DNA of 64,000 nucleotides, from contig CAWJKP010000009.1 in the NCBI GenBank assembly GCA_963843465.1, positions 124,001 to 188,000 on the forward strand. Direction: 5' to 3'. The position numbers and the translations under genes were made by a program. Positions within the stretch are counted from its first letter, which is position 1. Each line of letters opens with the position of its first letter. Shown one piece after another: positions 1 through 7,125 of the stretch. A model generated the notes under the pieces. It was not told the DNA's origin. It saw only the letters and a program-made list of their open reading frames with translations, and ran no database searches. Source of the DNA: CAWJKP01 sp963843465. Lineage in GTDB: Bacteria; Planctomycetota; Planctomycetia; Pirellulales; Thermoguttaceae.

Positions 1-252
1 ATAAACCGGAAAGAGGAGAGAAAAACCGGCCAGCAAGAACGCCGATCGTCGAGGTCCAGCCGGCCGCGGTGCTGATCGTCGAGGGCAGGGCTTCGACCTT
101 GCCGCCGATCGGCAGTCCGGCCGGGAAAGCTCGCCACGTCGAGGGCGTCGGCCCACCTGGTGGGCAACCGGCGGCATGATGCACGTCGAGGGGTCCGGCC
201 TTGGTTCACGCCGATGGGCTCGGCCTTGCCGCTGCCGGCCGTCCCGGATCGC

Positions 253-603
253 TCAGGATCGACGGTCGAGGGTGCCGGCCTCTCCATGGTCCTGCCGGCC
301 GTTGCCGTGCCGTAGCTGGCCTGCCGGGTTGAACCGGCTCGGCTTCCGCCCCTCACTGCCCCCCACCCTCTCGACCCTCAAGGCCAGCTTTCCCGAGCCG
401 GTCGTCACCACGGCGGGCAGGTCGGCGGGCAGTAGGACAGTCACCCCGTTCCGGCCGTGTAGCTCCAGGTGGGCCAGCCGGAAAGCCTGGTAGGCGGCAA
501 GGGCCTCCGCCGGGCTGCCGGCCTCGGTCTCGAAGGTGAGCAGCACGTCGGCGGTCACCGTGTAGCGCTGCAGCTTGGGGGTGGTCGACGTCGTCTCGGT
601 CAT
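253..603 (-). CDS. Hypothetical protein of the integrated element (116 aa)
   Basis: The ATG follows a good Shine-Dalgarno (GGAGG, about 8 nt upstream). The first ~80 residues look like a small mixed alpha/beta domain (a strand rich in T/V/L, then a helix containing AEALAAYQAF). After about residue 82 the composition turns Arg/Gly/Asn-rich and resembles out-of-frame translation, so the true C-terminus may have been lost to a frameshift. No family is recognised. It is the last gene visible of the minus-strand series before the window edge. Confidence 0.5.
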   Translation of the reverse strand: MTETTSTTPKLQRYTVTADVLLTFETEAGSPAEALAAYQAFRLAHLELHGRNGVTVLLPADLPAVVTTGSGKLALRVERVGGSEGRKPSRFNPAGQLRHGNGRQDHGEAGTLDRRS

Positions 604-630
604 GGTCCGTACCTCCGTCCGGCCAGAGCC

Positions 631-675
631 CTATCGGTTAACATGTCCCAAACTTTTCCTAGTGTTAACCGATAG
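631..675. repeat. Perfect 13-bp inverted repeat over a stop codon
   Basis: Arms CTATCGGTTAACA (631-643) and TGTTAACCGATAG (663-675) are perfect complements separated by 19 nt. The left arm contains the TAG stop of the gene at 631-1059. There is no T-tract, so an intrinsic terminator is not obvious; a protein-binding operator or an mRNA-protecting hairpin between two element genes is possible. Confidence 0.6.
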
Positions 676-1059
676 CTCCCTGGCAACTCTCAGTCCCTCG
701 TCGGTAAGGGTTGCTCCGCTCCACCTTGCCACGGCCCCTTGTGCCCTGTGAACCAGGCCCCGGGATTCCAGCCGCACAATCGCCCGTGATAGCGCCGCTT
801 CCGCCCGGTTGTAGATGGCGGGTCCGATCGCCTGCCGGTCAAAGCGGTCTGGTTCCTCGAAACTGAACATCTTGGCCTTGCGTTTCTGGAATCCGAAGTG
901 CTCGGCAAGAACGTCCTTGTGCTGAACGTCGCAACCGTAGGCGCTCGGCTCGCGTCCGAAGGACGCCACGAGTCCGGCCGCTTCCGCCGCGTGTGCCTCT
1001 TGCTGACGTAGGGCAATGCGCAGAATGGCCTTTTGCAAGTCTGACAATCCACGGCCCAT
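631..1059 (-). CDS. Winged-helix-like element protein (142 aa)
   Basis: The protein opens with a helix (LSDLQKAILRIALRQQEAHA). A segment near residues 85-130 (AALSRAIVRLESRGLVHR, then WSGATLTDEGLRVARELS) has the helix-turn-helix plus wing pattern of small phage DNA-binding proteins ('primary sorting of GL' and 'LT.EG' motifs). A role in transcription or DNA binding within the element is inferred. It lies between the small 42-aa gene and the 116-aa gene, all on the minus strand. Its last codons are part of a perfect inverted repeat. Confidence 0.6.
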   Translation of the reverse strand: MGRGLSDLQKAILRIALRQQEAHAAEAAGLVASFGREPSAYGCDVQHKDVLAEHFGFQKRKAKMFSFEEPDRFDRQAIGPAIYNRAEAALSRAIVRLESRGLVHRAQGAVARWSGATLTDEGLRVARELSVNTRKSLGHVNR

Positions 1060-1131
1060 GATACTACCTCGCTGCCGTGCCCCTCGTCACGTCGCCCACA
1101 AGCCCGCTGTTGCGTGGATCGGCTGGACGGG

Positions 1132-1260
1132 CTAGGAGTCGTGCCTGCCGCTGATCTCGCGTCTGAGTCGGTCCTGGTGGGCCGTTTCTACCGCAAAAGC
1201 CCCCGGAGCGCTGGCGGGCACAACAACCGCCGCGCTCGACAGGGAGCCGGAGCAAATCAT
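1132..1260 (-). CDS. Small coupled ORF (42 aa)
   Basis: The ATG overlaps the TGA of the upstream metallopeptidase in an ATGA arrangement, the usual sign of translational coupling in phage operons. The predicted peptide begins MICSGSLSSAAVVVPAS and ends in a charged helix (HQDRLRREISGRHDS). No homologous family is recognised. The overlap geometry and the fit between neighbouring genes are the only support. Confidence 0.4.
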   Translation of the reverse strand: MICSGSLSSAAVVVPASAPGAFAVETAHQDRLRREISGRHDS

Positions 1261-1951
1261 TCCCGACAAGCCATCTCGATAAACGCCCGCATTCGCTTAC
1301 TGAGTCGGTCGCGTGCCGGGCCGCAAAACAGGCGGAATGCCTCGGCAAATCCTTCGCACGGGCTGCGGTAGGCGTTGAAGCCGATCAAGGGCCCGCTGAC
1401 GATCTCGCCGTATTCGCCGACGAAACACGAAAGCGCCGCGGACACCAGCCACTTCCAGGTATCGGAGTCCGAAAAGCGGTAGCCGCGGTCAACGTAGTGC
1501 CCGAACTCGTGTAGGACGTCGTCCGGTGCGCCGTCGGCCGATACGACGATCAACGGCGGTTTCGCGCCCACGCGCAAAAACCGTTGACTTGTCTTCCGCG
1601 GTTGACGCCCTCATACGCTGGATGCAGGCTGGCGTTGCCGGCGACGACGTCGACCACTCCGCCGCGAGAACGAAAGGCAGTGAGGACCCTTGGCGGTGCC
1701 TTGAAGGCTTCCGCCTCGATAACCGCTGCCTGGCGTAGGCCGGGAAGCCGGCCGTCGATCGGAACGAGTCGGACTAGCGGACCGGCGGGAGGGTCGGCGG
1801 GCAGGTCGCCCAACAGTCCCGCCAGTCGGCCGCGAGTCGCGTCCACGTCGGGGGCGGGGCGGTAGTGGACCCGGCCGTCCGGCGTCTGAAAGTAGCCGTC
1901 GCTGACAAAGCCCTGGTATTTCGGCTGGCTGCGGAAAAGTGCTGTGCTCAT
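1257..1951 (-). CDS. Zinc metallopeptidase (HEFGH), split by a frameshift
   Basis: Two overlapping pieces make one protein of about 231 residues. The N-terminal piece (1951-1550, 133 aa) starts at ATG with MSTALFRSQPKY. The C-terminal piece (1577-1257, 106 aa) contains LHEFGHYVD, a gluzincin HExxH zinc site, followed ~45 residues later by EGFAEAFRLF, the expected Glu ligand helix. This resembles phage and anthrax-lethal-factor-like peptidase domains. The pieces join if one T is added in the run GGTTTTTGC near 1575-1580 (VNGF-LRVGAKPP). Either one base is missing or a -1 slip occurs there. Its role in the element (for example head protein processing or an effector) is unknown. Confidence 0.7.
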
Positions 1952-2018
1952 AGTCGAAACCCCGGGCCCGGGCGCGTCGCTGTTTTTGCTCGACGCGCCC
2001 GGGCTGCAACCCCACCAC

Positions 2019-2690
2019 CTACCTGAGAACGCAACGGCTGCCGGCTTCCGCGTCGCCAAACTCGATTCTGGACAACGCCCAATCGTAAATGATCGCCGTG
2101 CGAACGCCGTCAACCGTCCGCCATTCGTCGGGCGCACCGCAAGCAACGGCCTCGAACGCAACGCCCCCGCCGCGGACGGCTTCGACCAGGCCAGCCACGC
2201 CCGGGGCTTTTGCCGAGAGGCAAACCAGCAACAGGAGTTGGCTGCCGGAAACCCGCAAAACGGCCGTGCCATCGCCGATGACGGCGACCCGGCGGCCAGC
2301 CAGGTGAATCTCGGTCCCCTGGAACATGGCGTTCGGATCGGACACCTCCAAGATCGTCGGGCCGTACTTGGACGGGAAGGATTGGCCGATGCTGATTCCG
2401 ACAACGGGACCGTCGAACGCTGGCCATGCCTGTGGGTCCGGCTCCAGCGTGGCCGTTGGGGCGGGCCGCCGGGTCGGGCTCAACCTGACCGGGGCTGCGT
2501 CTCGGCTGGGCGGTGCCGCCCACGAGGGCTGCGGCCCGATGCTTCCGCCGTTCTGGGCGGCGCGGGCGTTCTGCTGCGCCTCCTGGAAAGTGCGACCGTA
2601 GATGCGGTTGCCGGTTCGCGGATCGATGGCGGGGGCGTCACCGCTGAAGCCTGCGTACCACGTGCCCGGGGTGCAAAGTGCTGTCGGCAT
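2019..2690 (-). CDS. Hypothetical element protein (223 aa)
   Basis: The start at 2690 is fixed by an AAAGGA Shine-Dalgarno seven nt upstream; the same reading frame stays open upstream only because the preceding gene is frameshifted. The N-terminus (MPTALCTPGTWYAGFSGD) is followed by a Pro/Ala-rich linker and a C-terminal beta-rich half (IHLAGRRVAVIGDGTAVLRV, LLLLVCLSAKAPGVAGLVEA). No family is recognised. The position between other small element genes suggests a structural or accessory phage-like protein. Confidence 0.6.
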   Translation of the reverse strand: MPTALCTPGTWYAGFSGDAPAIDPRTGNRIYGRTFQEAQQNARAAQNGGSIGPQPSWAAPPSRDAAPVRLSPTRRPAPTATLEPDPQAWPAFDGPVVGISIGQSFPSKYGPTILEVSDPNAMFQGTEIHLAGRRVAVIGDGTAVLRVSGSQLLLLVCLSAKAPGVAGLVEAVRGGGVAFEAVACGAPDEWRTVDGVRTAIIYDWALSRIEFGDAEAGSRCVLR

Positions 2691-2766
2691 GATGTTCTGT
2701 CCTTTCGATAGATGATGGTGGTGGAACCCGGCGGCCGTGCGCCGCCGGGCTCGGGGTAACTGAAGA

Positions 2767-3482
2767 TCACTTGGGATCGGGCAACGCCTGCGCGAATTCG
2801 GCCAGCCGCCCCAACTCCGTCGCGCTGAACTGCAAAAAATTGAAACCGGAATCCGGCCTCGTGGAATGGAACTGGTGGGCCTGGCCGATGTGCCCGCTTC
2901 GCTCGTAGGTGCGCAGGCGCGGTACGCTTCGCCGAAATTCCGAAGGGCGTTTTCGGCGGCCTTAATCAACCGCTTGTGCTCGGCCTTCGGCGGGTTGGTC
3001 GTGCGAAGCTGCTGACGCAACTGGAAAATGCGGCCCTCGCAAAGATCCAAAAAACCGTCGTTGTAAACCGTGTGCAGCGTGTCGCGAAGCAGACACAAAT
3101 CCGTCAACGGCATTGCCGCAAGGTCGGTGCCGCCGGAGAGTAGAACGCGGTAGCGTCTGGAGGTGGCGGCAACCGCGGCGGGAGAGGTCGAGTAGACCCT
3201 GGTGGGATCGGCTTCCGGGATTCGCCGCGCGGTGTCGAGTTGTGCGCGGAGGAATGGGAGTTGCGCTTCGAGCCGCGCAAGTTCCTCCTGCGGCGGGACC
3301 GGGGGCGGGGGCGGGACCGGCTTCGCGGGTTCGAGCCCGGGCCAAATCGTCTTGCCGATGATCCTTGAAAGGATGCTCTTGGCGGGGGCAACGCCGCGAA
3401 TTTCGCGGTTGCCGTCGCGCTCGTCACAGTCACCCGGATAAAGGACACGGACGGGGGCGGCGATGGTTTCATTTTCGTTCAA
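2767..3482 (-). CDS. Proline-rich/alpha-helical element protein, frameshifted
   Basis: Initiation at TTG (3482) is supported by a strong GAGGAG seven nt upstream. The protein has a Pro-rich linker (PAKPVPPPPPVPP), then a helical region (EELARLEAQLPFLRAQLDTARR). Coding potential shifts frame near 2920. The other frame continues ..RLRTYERSGHIGQAHQFH.. and ends LAEFAQALPDPK with TGA at 2767-2769. The total length (716 nt) is one base short of a multiple of three, consistent with a single missing base. Function unknown; probably a phage-like structural or scaffold-type protein. Confidence 0.6.
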
Positions 3483-3551
3483 GGTAAATCTCCTCTCGAA
3501 TTGTGCCGCCGTCCGGGCGGCGCGGTGCCGGGGAATCCGGCGGTGTTTTGG

Positions 3552-3995
3552 TTATCCCATTTGAATGACGTTGACCGTGATCGTGGCGTTGCCAAGAAGT
3601 TGCAGGAGCGCCAAGTCGGCTGCGTTGCAATCCAAGGCAAGGGGCGTTGTCGGTACGGGGATGCTGCCGCTGATGGCCGCGGCGTTGTAGTTCATGGTCA
3701 CGCCGGCGGCCGATGCCCAAAGCAAAACCTTGCTGATCGTGGAAATGATCGACAAGCCAAGGGTGCCCACCGTTTCCGAAGTCGCCGTAGGCGTGAGTAC
3801 CGCCATGTTCTTGACAGAGGTCGCCGGAGTGGTGGCGACCGTCCCTTCAAGAACCATCGTTCCGGGGACCGCAAAGGTCCCGTTGCCCACGTCAACGAGC
3901 AAAGCACCCGTCTCCGTGTTGACCTGGAGTTGCTGCGGGTCGGTCGGACCTTCGCCCATTCCGGTGAGTCGGGTAGGCTGGTAGGTGTTTGTCAT
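3552..3995 (-). CDS. Small hydrophobic, beta-rich element protein (147 aa)
   Basis: Starts at 3995 after an AAAGGA ribosome site. The sequence is rich in T, V, G and A, with VNTETGALLVDVGNGTFAVPG and a hydrophobic C-terminal half (STISKVLLWASAAGVTMNYN, LLGNATITVNVIQMG). The composition resembles phage decoration or minor structural proteins, but no family is recognised. It is transcribed with the terminase-side genes. Confidence 0.6.
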   Translation of the reverse strand: MTNTYQPTRLTGMGEGPTDPQQLQVNTETGALLVDVGNGTFAVPGTMVLEGTVATTPATSVKNMAVLTPTATSETVGTLGLSIISTISKVLLWASAAGVTMNYNAAAISGSIPVPTTPLALDCNAADLALLQLLGNATITVNVIQMG

Positions 3996-4048
3996 TCGTG
4001 TCGTCCTTTCGAGGTGTGCCGCTGCGAAGTGCTGCGGCGTGTTTTTCG

Positions 4049-4261
4049 TCAAAGCTCTCTCGTAGGTCGATTTCGCTCGCCATCGCTCCTGGGCTTCCGC
4101 CGCTGCCGGTCGAACTCCCACAACACGGCGAACGCCATCAGCGTGATTCCGACCAGCATGAATCCCAAGGGCCGCCACAAAAGCCAACAGCCATAAGCCA
4201 GGCTCGCGGTTCCTGCAACGATTGCCGCGTCGCGTGCGATTTCGGGAAGTCTGGTGTTCAT
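4049..4261 (-). CDS. Two-TM small membrane protein, holin-like (70 aa)
   Basis: MNTRLPEIARDAAIVAG is followed by two closely spaced hydrophobic segments (about residues 11-28 and 33-48) and a strongly basic tail (FDRQRRKPRSDGERNRPTR). Size, two membrane spans and the charged tail fit a holin-like or other small phage membrane protein. Neighbouring element genes lie 7 nt upstream and ~50 nt downstream. Functional assignment is inferred from topology only. Confidence 0.5.
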   Translation of the reverse strand: MNTRLPEIARDAAIVAGTASLAYGCWLLWRPLGFMLVGITLMAFAVLWEFDRQRRKPRSDGERNRPTREL

Positions 4262-4267
4262 GGTGTC

Positions 4268-4528
4268 TCAATTCTCGCTCGGGTGCCGTGCTGCAAGGCC
4301 GATCCGCATTCGCCCCGTCGATCGTTCCATTCGGTCGCAAAGCCACGGAAGAAAACGTTCCATGACCAGCCGGCCTTGCCGATACCGCGTCGGCTCGGCC
4401 TTCAACTTCGCGGTCCACTCGTCAAGCTCGGCCTCGGTCACAACCCGCGAGTCAAGGCCCATGTTGCGCGTGAGCGCCACGAGCAACTGTCTGCCGATGG
4501 GTCGCCGTTGTCGTTTCTGCTTTGGCAT
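4268..4528 (-). CDS. Small basic protein next to the terminase small subunit (86 aa)
   Basis: Begins MPKQKRQRRPIGRQLLV at 4528, one base after the stop of the terminase small-subunit gene, so the two are probably translated together. It is highly basic at the N-terminus, with a predicted helical middle (EAELDEWTAKLKAEPTRYRQ). No recognised family. A nucleic-acid-binding or packaging accessory role is possible. Confidence 0.55.
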   Translation of the reverse strand: MPKQKRQRRPIGRQLLVALTRNMGLDSRVVTEAELDEWTAKLKAEPTRYRQGRLVMERFLPWLCDRMERSTGRMRIGLAARHPSEN

Positions 4529-4529
4529 T

Positions 4530-4988
4530 TTAGCCCGTCTCCCGGATGCGGCTCGAAAGTGCCGCCGCTGGCCGATTCGGATTGATCTTGATTCGCGTCC
4601 GGGCCGCGGGCGATAACCCAAGCTGCTCGCCGTAGTGCCGCATGGTCTCTGTGCATTTCAGAGCGATCTGCACCCACGGATTTGTCACCGCAAAACCGGC
4701 GGGGCTTTTGACGACTTCGCCCGTCTTGGCAATCTCGGCCTCGGCCTTGGCCAATCGTGCCGCTGCGGCGACGTAGACCGCAAGGCATTGTTGGTCCAAT
4801 TCCGTCAGCACCCGGACTTCCGCCAACCGGGAAGCGAAGTAACGCCAGAGTGCCTTTGCCTCTTTGCCAAGCCACTTGGGCGCTTTCGGGGTCGCCGCTT
4901 TGGGCTCTGGGCTCCCGCCGTGCCGGTCGGCGCGGAAGCTGCCCTGGGCGCGATGAATAGCGATTGGCAACGGCGTCCTACCTTTCAT
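4530..4988 (-). CDS. Phage terminase small subunit, P27 family
   Basis: The 152-aa protein has the layout of P27-type small terminases: a Pro/Lys-rich start (PKAPKWLGKEAKALWRYFAS), a helix with LTELDQQCLAVYVAAAARLAKAEAEI, then GFAVTNPWVQIALKCTETMRHYGEQLGLSPAARTRI, the conserved 'NP...l......l..y...lGLtPasR' signature. Small terminases recognise pac/cos DNA and hand it to the large ATPase/nuclease subunit. Its ATG overlaps the TAA of the upstream PLD-like gene (TAATG). No large terminase follows, which is unusual; a satellite that redirects a helper phage's packaging would fit. Confidence 0.8.
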   Translation of the reverse strand: MKGRTPLPIAIHRAQGSFRADRHGGSPEPKAATPKAPKWLGKEAKALWRYFASRLAEVRVLTELDQQCLAVYVAAAARLAKAEAEIAKTGEVVKSPAGFAVTNPWVQIALKCTETMRHYGEQLGLSPAARTRIKINPNRPAAALSSRIRETG

Positions 4989-5656
4989 TATTTCGGCTCC
5001 ATAACGTCGCCGATCCACGCCCGGTGGAAGTCGAGCAAGGCGCGGTCGTGAGTGACGGTTATCTGCTCTATCGAACTGCAACTCCGAAGGTTGGCCGACG
5101 ACTCGACAACAAAGGCTCGGCCGTCCGACAACTCGATAAGCAGAATCTTCGCGTGCTGCAAGCAAGCGACAACTCTTTGCCCCCTGGTGGTCAACTCGTG
5201 CACAAGTCGTTGGCACAATTCGCGCTCGTTGGACTTGAAGTAAACGGAGAAGAGGAAGTCCAGCTTGCCGATCTGCCGGCGGTCCAACAGGTCGAGCAGT
5301 TCCTCGAGGTTGGACTTGCTGAACCCCAGCGTTGCAACCCCGAGATAGGCAATCGTCGCCGGTGCTGCCAGGTGCAAGGTCGCCCGGATGATATGCCAGA
5401 GCGAATACTTGCCCCGAGTGACCAGGTGGAAGCTCTCGCCTTCGCTCGGCAACCGGCCGACGTGCTCCAAGGCGTCGGCCAGCCGGCGCGCGTCGAGTAA
5501 TACCTGCGAGTCGGCTCGCCGGACGTGCCGCCGATCTCCGACCCACCCTCGGGCCGCGTCAAGCTCGTGGCCAGCAAGCTCTTCGAACACGGGCTTGAGT
5601 CCGGCCATATCCAGGGACGGCAACGAGTCGGAAAAGTCGGGGGGTTTGGTGCTCAT
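4988..5656 (-). CDS. Phospholipase-D-fold protein of the element (222 aa)
   Basis: The C-terminal half carries one HKD-like site: H168-x-K170 (LQHAKILLIE) and S186-S-A-N189 (SSANLRSCSSIEQ), as in single-motif PLD nucleases or phage-associated PLD-like proteins. The N-terminal ~90 residues have no recognised fold. One motif per chain implies a dimer if it is catalytic. It sits directly upstream of and translationally coupled to the small terminase, suggesting action on DNA. Catalysis is inferred from the motif only. Confidence 0.65.
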   Translation of the reverse strand: MSTKPPDFSDSLPSLDMAGLKPVFEELAGHELDAARGWVGDRRHVRRADSQVLLDARRLADALEHVGRLPSEGESFHLVTRGKYSLWHIIRATLHLAAPATIAYLGVATLGFSKSNLEELLDLLDRRQIGKLDFLFSVYFKSNERELCQRLVHELTTRGQRVVACLQHAKILLIELSDGRAFVVESSANLRSCSSIEQITVTHDRALLDFHRAWIGDVMEPK

Positions 5657-5789
5657 GCTTGGGTGTCACTTAACGCTTTTGGTCCGAAATGCCAGAAACG
5701 GGGAAAAATGTGCGGGTGAGTGATGCGGTTCCGAGAAAACGCGGGTGGCCGCGGAAACCCCCCTACCCCGAGCGCGCTGTCCACGTCGA

Positions 5790-6017
5790 TCATGGGGCAC
5801 CCCCGTTCCACCAGTCCTGGTCCATCTCCCACGGCTCTCGGTCGTTGTCGTCGCCAAGCGAGTCGAGCAACCCTTGCGCGGTGTCCAACAAGGCCAGCAC
5901 TCGCCTACGGGACCACGCCACGCGGGCGGCAAGGAAGAGCCCCAACACTTTGCACCCGCCCGGGGACACGGCCCCGAGGCTGTCGGCACTGACGAGGAAT
6001 CGGGATAGTGGAATCAT
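5790..6017 (-). CDS. Hypothetical small element protein (75 aa)
   Basis: The ATG at 6017 has an AGGAG site eight nt upstream and overlaps the TGA of the preceding gene (ATGA coupling). The product begins MIPLSRFLVSADSL, has a helical core (RRRVLALLDTAQGLLDSL) and an acidic, Trp-rich tail (REPWEMDQDWWNGG). Family unknown. About 130 nt separate it from the PLD-like gene downstream. Confidence 0.5.
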   Translation of the reverse strand: MIPLSRFLVSADSLGAVSPGGCKVLGLFLAARVAWSRRRVLALLDTAQGLLDSLGDDNDREPWEMDQDWWNGGAP

Positions 6018-6403
6018 GGCTGCGATCTCCTGCCCCACGGCCTTGGTGGTGGTGGCGTCGCCCGGGCCTGCTGCCTCGCTGCTACTGCCTCGCGCTCCTC
6101 CGCCTGCTGCCGTGCCGTCACGCCGGCCTGATACCCCTCACGGAGTTTGCCTTGGACGATGCCCATTGCGGACCAGAACACCTCCGATGACGCCTCCTGT
6201 CCGATGGCGTGTGAAATGTCGGCGCGCAGGATGCGCGAGTCACTGGCCCAGCGGCACCACCAGCCGAGTTGCTTGGCACCCGCCGCGGCCGCGCTCCGCT
6301 CCCAAGACAGCAAGCTCGGGTTGGCCAGCGTCAACGCCTGCCAGGTCAACGGCGTCGGCGGGGCGTATGTGGTGACGGCGGGGGCGTAGGTGTCGGTCGT
6401 CAT
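6014..6403 (-). CDS. Hypothetical element protein (129 aa)
   Basis: Starts MTTDTYAPAVTTYAPP and contains two helical stretches, one Trp-rich (QLGWWCRWASDSRILRADI) and one long charged helix (LREGYQAGVTARQQAEEREA). The stop overlaps the start of the next small gene. No recognised homologous family; placement in the replication-to-packaging interval suggests an accessory role. Confidence 0.5.
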   Translation of the reverse strand: MTTDTYAPAVTTYAPPTPLTWQALTLANPSLLSWERSAAAAGAKQLGWWCRWASDSRILRADISHAIGQEASSEVFWSAMGIVQGKLREGYQAGVTARQQAEEREAVAARQQARATPPPPRPWGRRSQP

Positions 6404-6477
6404 AACTCAATCTCGCAATCAATTCCCCGGACCCCGCCGGGCACAATCGCCACGGCGGGGCCGGAGAAAATGGGTTG

Positions 6478-6753
6478 TCAGTCGGTGACAAAGTCGGAGA
6501 TCTCCCCAACCTCCTGCTCGCAAAACTGATCGGCCGTGTACTGCGTGCCGTCAAGCAGGTTCCGCAGGTTGGCGATGGCGATGAAAACGTGTGGACCCCC
6601 GGGATTCCGCAAGGCCGCTGCCGTCGAGTGGCAACGGCAGGAACCGTAATCCCGGATTTCGTCATGCCAGAGGTAGCCGAGAACGTGCTCGATTGCCTCA
6701 CTGACTGCGGCGGGGATCGCCGACTTCTTGCCGGGCTTGGTGGTAGTAACCAT
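6478..6753 (-). CDS. Hypothetical element protein (91 aa)
   Basis: An independent start at 6753 is supported by AGGAG nine nt upstream, although the frame is open further upstream to 7149. The product has MVTTTKPGKKSAIPAAVSEA, a helical core (HVLGYLWHDEIRDYG), CRC(H) near residue 50 and an acidic end. No family recognised. Confidence 0.5.
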   Translation of the reverse strand: MVTTTKPGKKSAIPAAVSEAIEHVLGYLWHDEIRDYGSCRCHSTAAALRNPGGPHVFIAIANLRNLLDGTQYTADQFCEQEVGEISDFVTD

Positions 6754-6817
6754 TCCATTTCTCCTATCGCCCCGTGCTGAAACCGTCCCACCTTGGGGCA
6801 AGGGTGGGGCGGGGTGA

Positions 6818-7125
6818 TTACGCTTGTCCGCCTGCGGGCTCCATAGGCACCGTGCCTCCGTCGCCGTGTCGCTGATCGTCTGGACCACGGCGAACAAGGA
6901 CAGGTCAACGTCCGCGTCACCTACCGCCAGCCGGCCGGATTGGTCGCCGCTGACGAGCAAGGCCAAGAGCCGATCCCTTACTTGGGACCACCCGGCGGGG
7001 TCGCTGCGGATGATACCGCTGATCTCCGCCACGTTGCCCGCGAAGTAGGCTCGCCACGATTGGCCGGCGCGGTGGCCGTCGAGGGCGGCGCGCTCCAAGC
7101 GGCGGATGATCTGCTGTCGTTTCAC
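6818..7125 (-). CDS. Hypothetical helical element protein, probable frameshift near its end
   Basis: GTG at 7125 overlaps the TGA of the primase gene (GTGA), giving VKRQQIIRRLERAALDGHRAG and a conserved-looking helical core (VRDRLLALLVSGDQSG, DVDLSLFAVVQTI). After DTATEA the open frame becomes Pro/Arg-rich and runs into the next gene. An alternative frame ends cleanly with ..MEPAGGQA and TAA at 6818-6820, leaving room for the next gene's ribosome site. The total length is one base short of a multiple of three, like several other genes here. Function unknown. Confidence 0.45.

Noticed and set aside
1..300. Recurrent GTCGAGG and CCGGCC motifs that resemble a repeat array
   Set aside because: Spacing is irregular (about 30, 60, 47 and 79 bp) and the units vary, so this is neither a CRISPR nor a true tandem array.
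3892..4083. A 63-codon minus-strand frame (MASEIDLRESF...)
   Set aside because: It overlaps both neighbours and loses coding character where the 147-aa gene starts; support is too thin to list.
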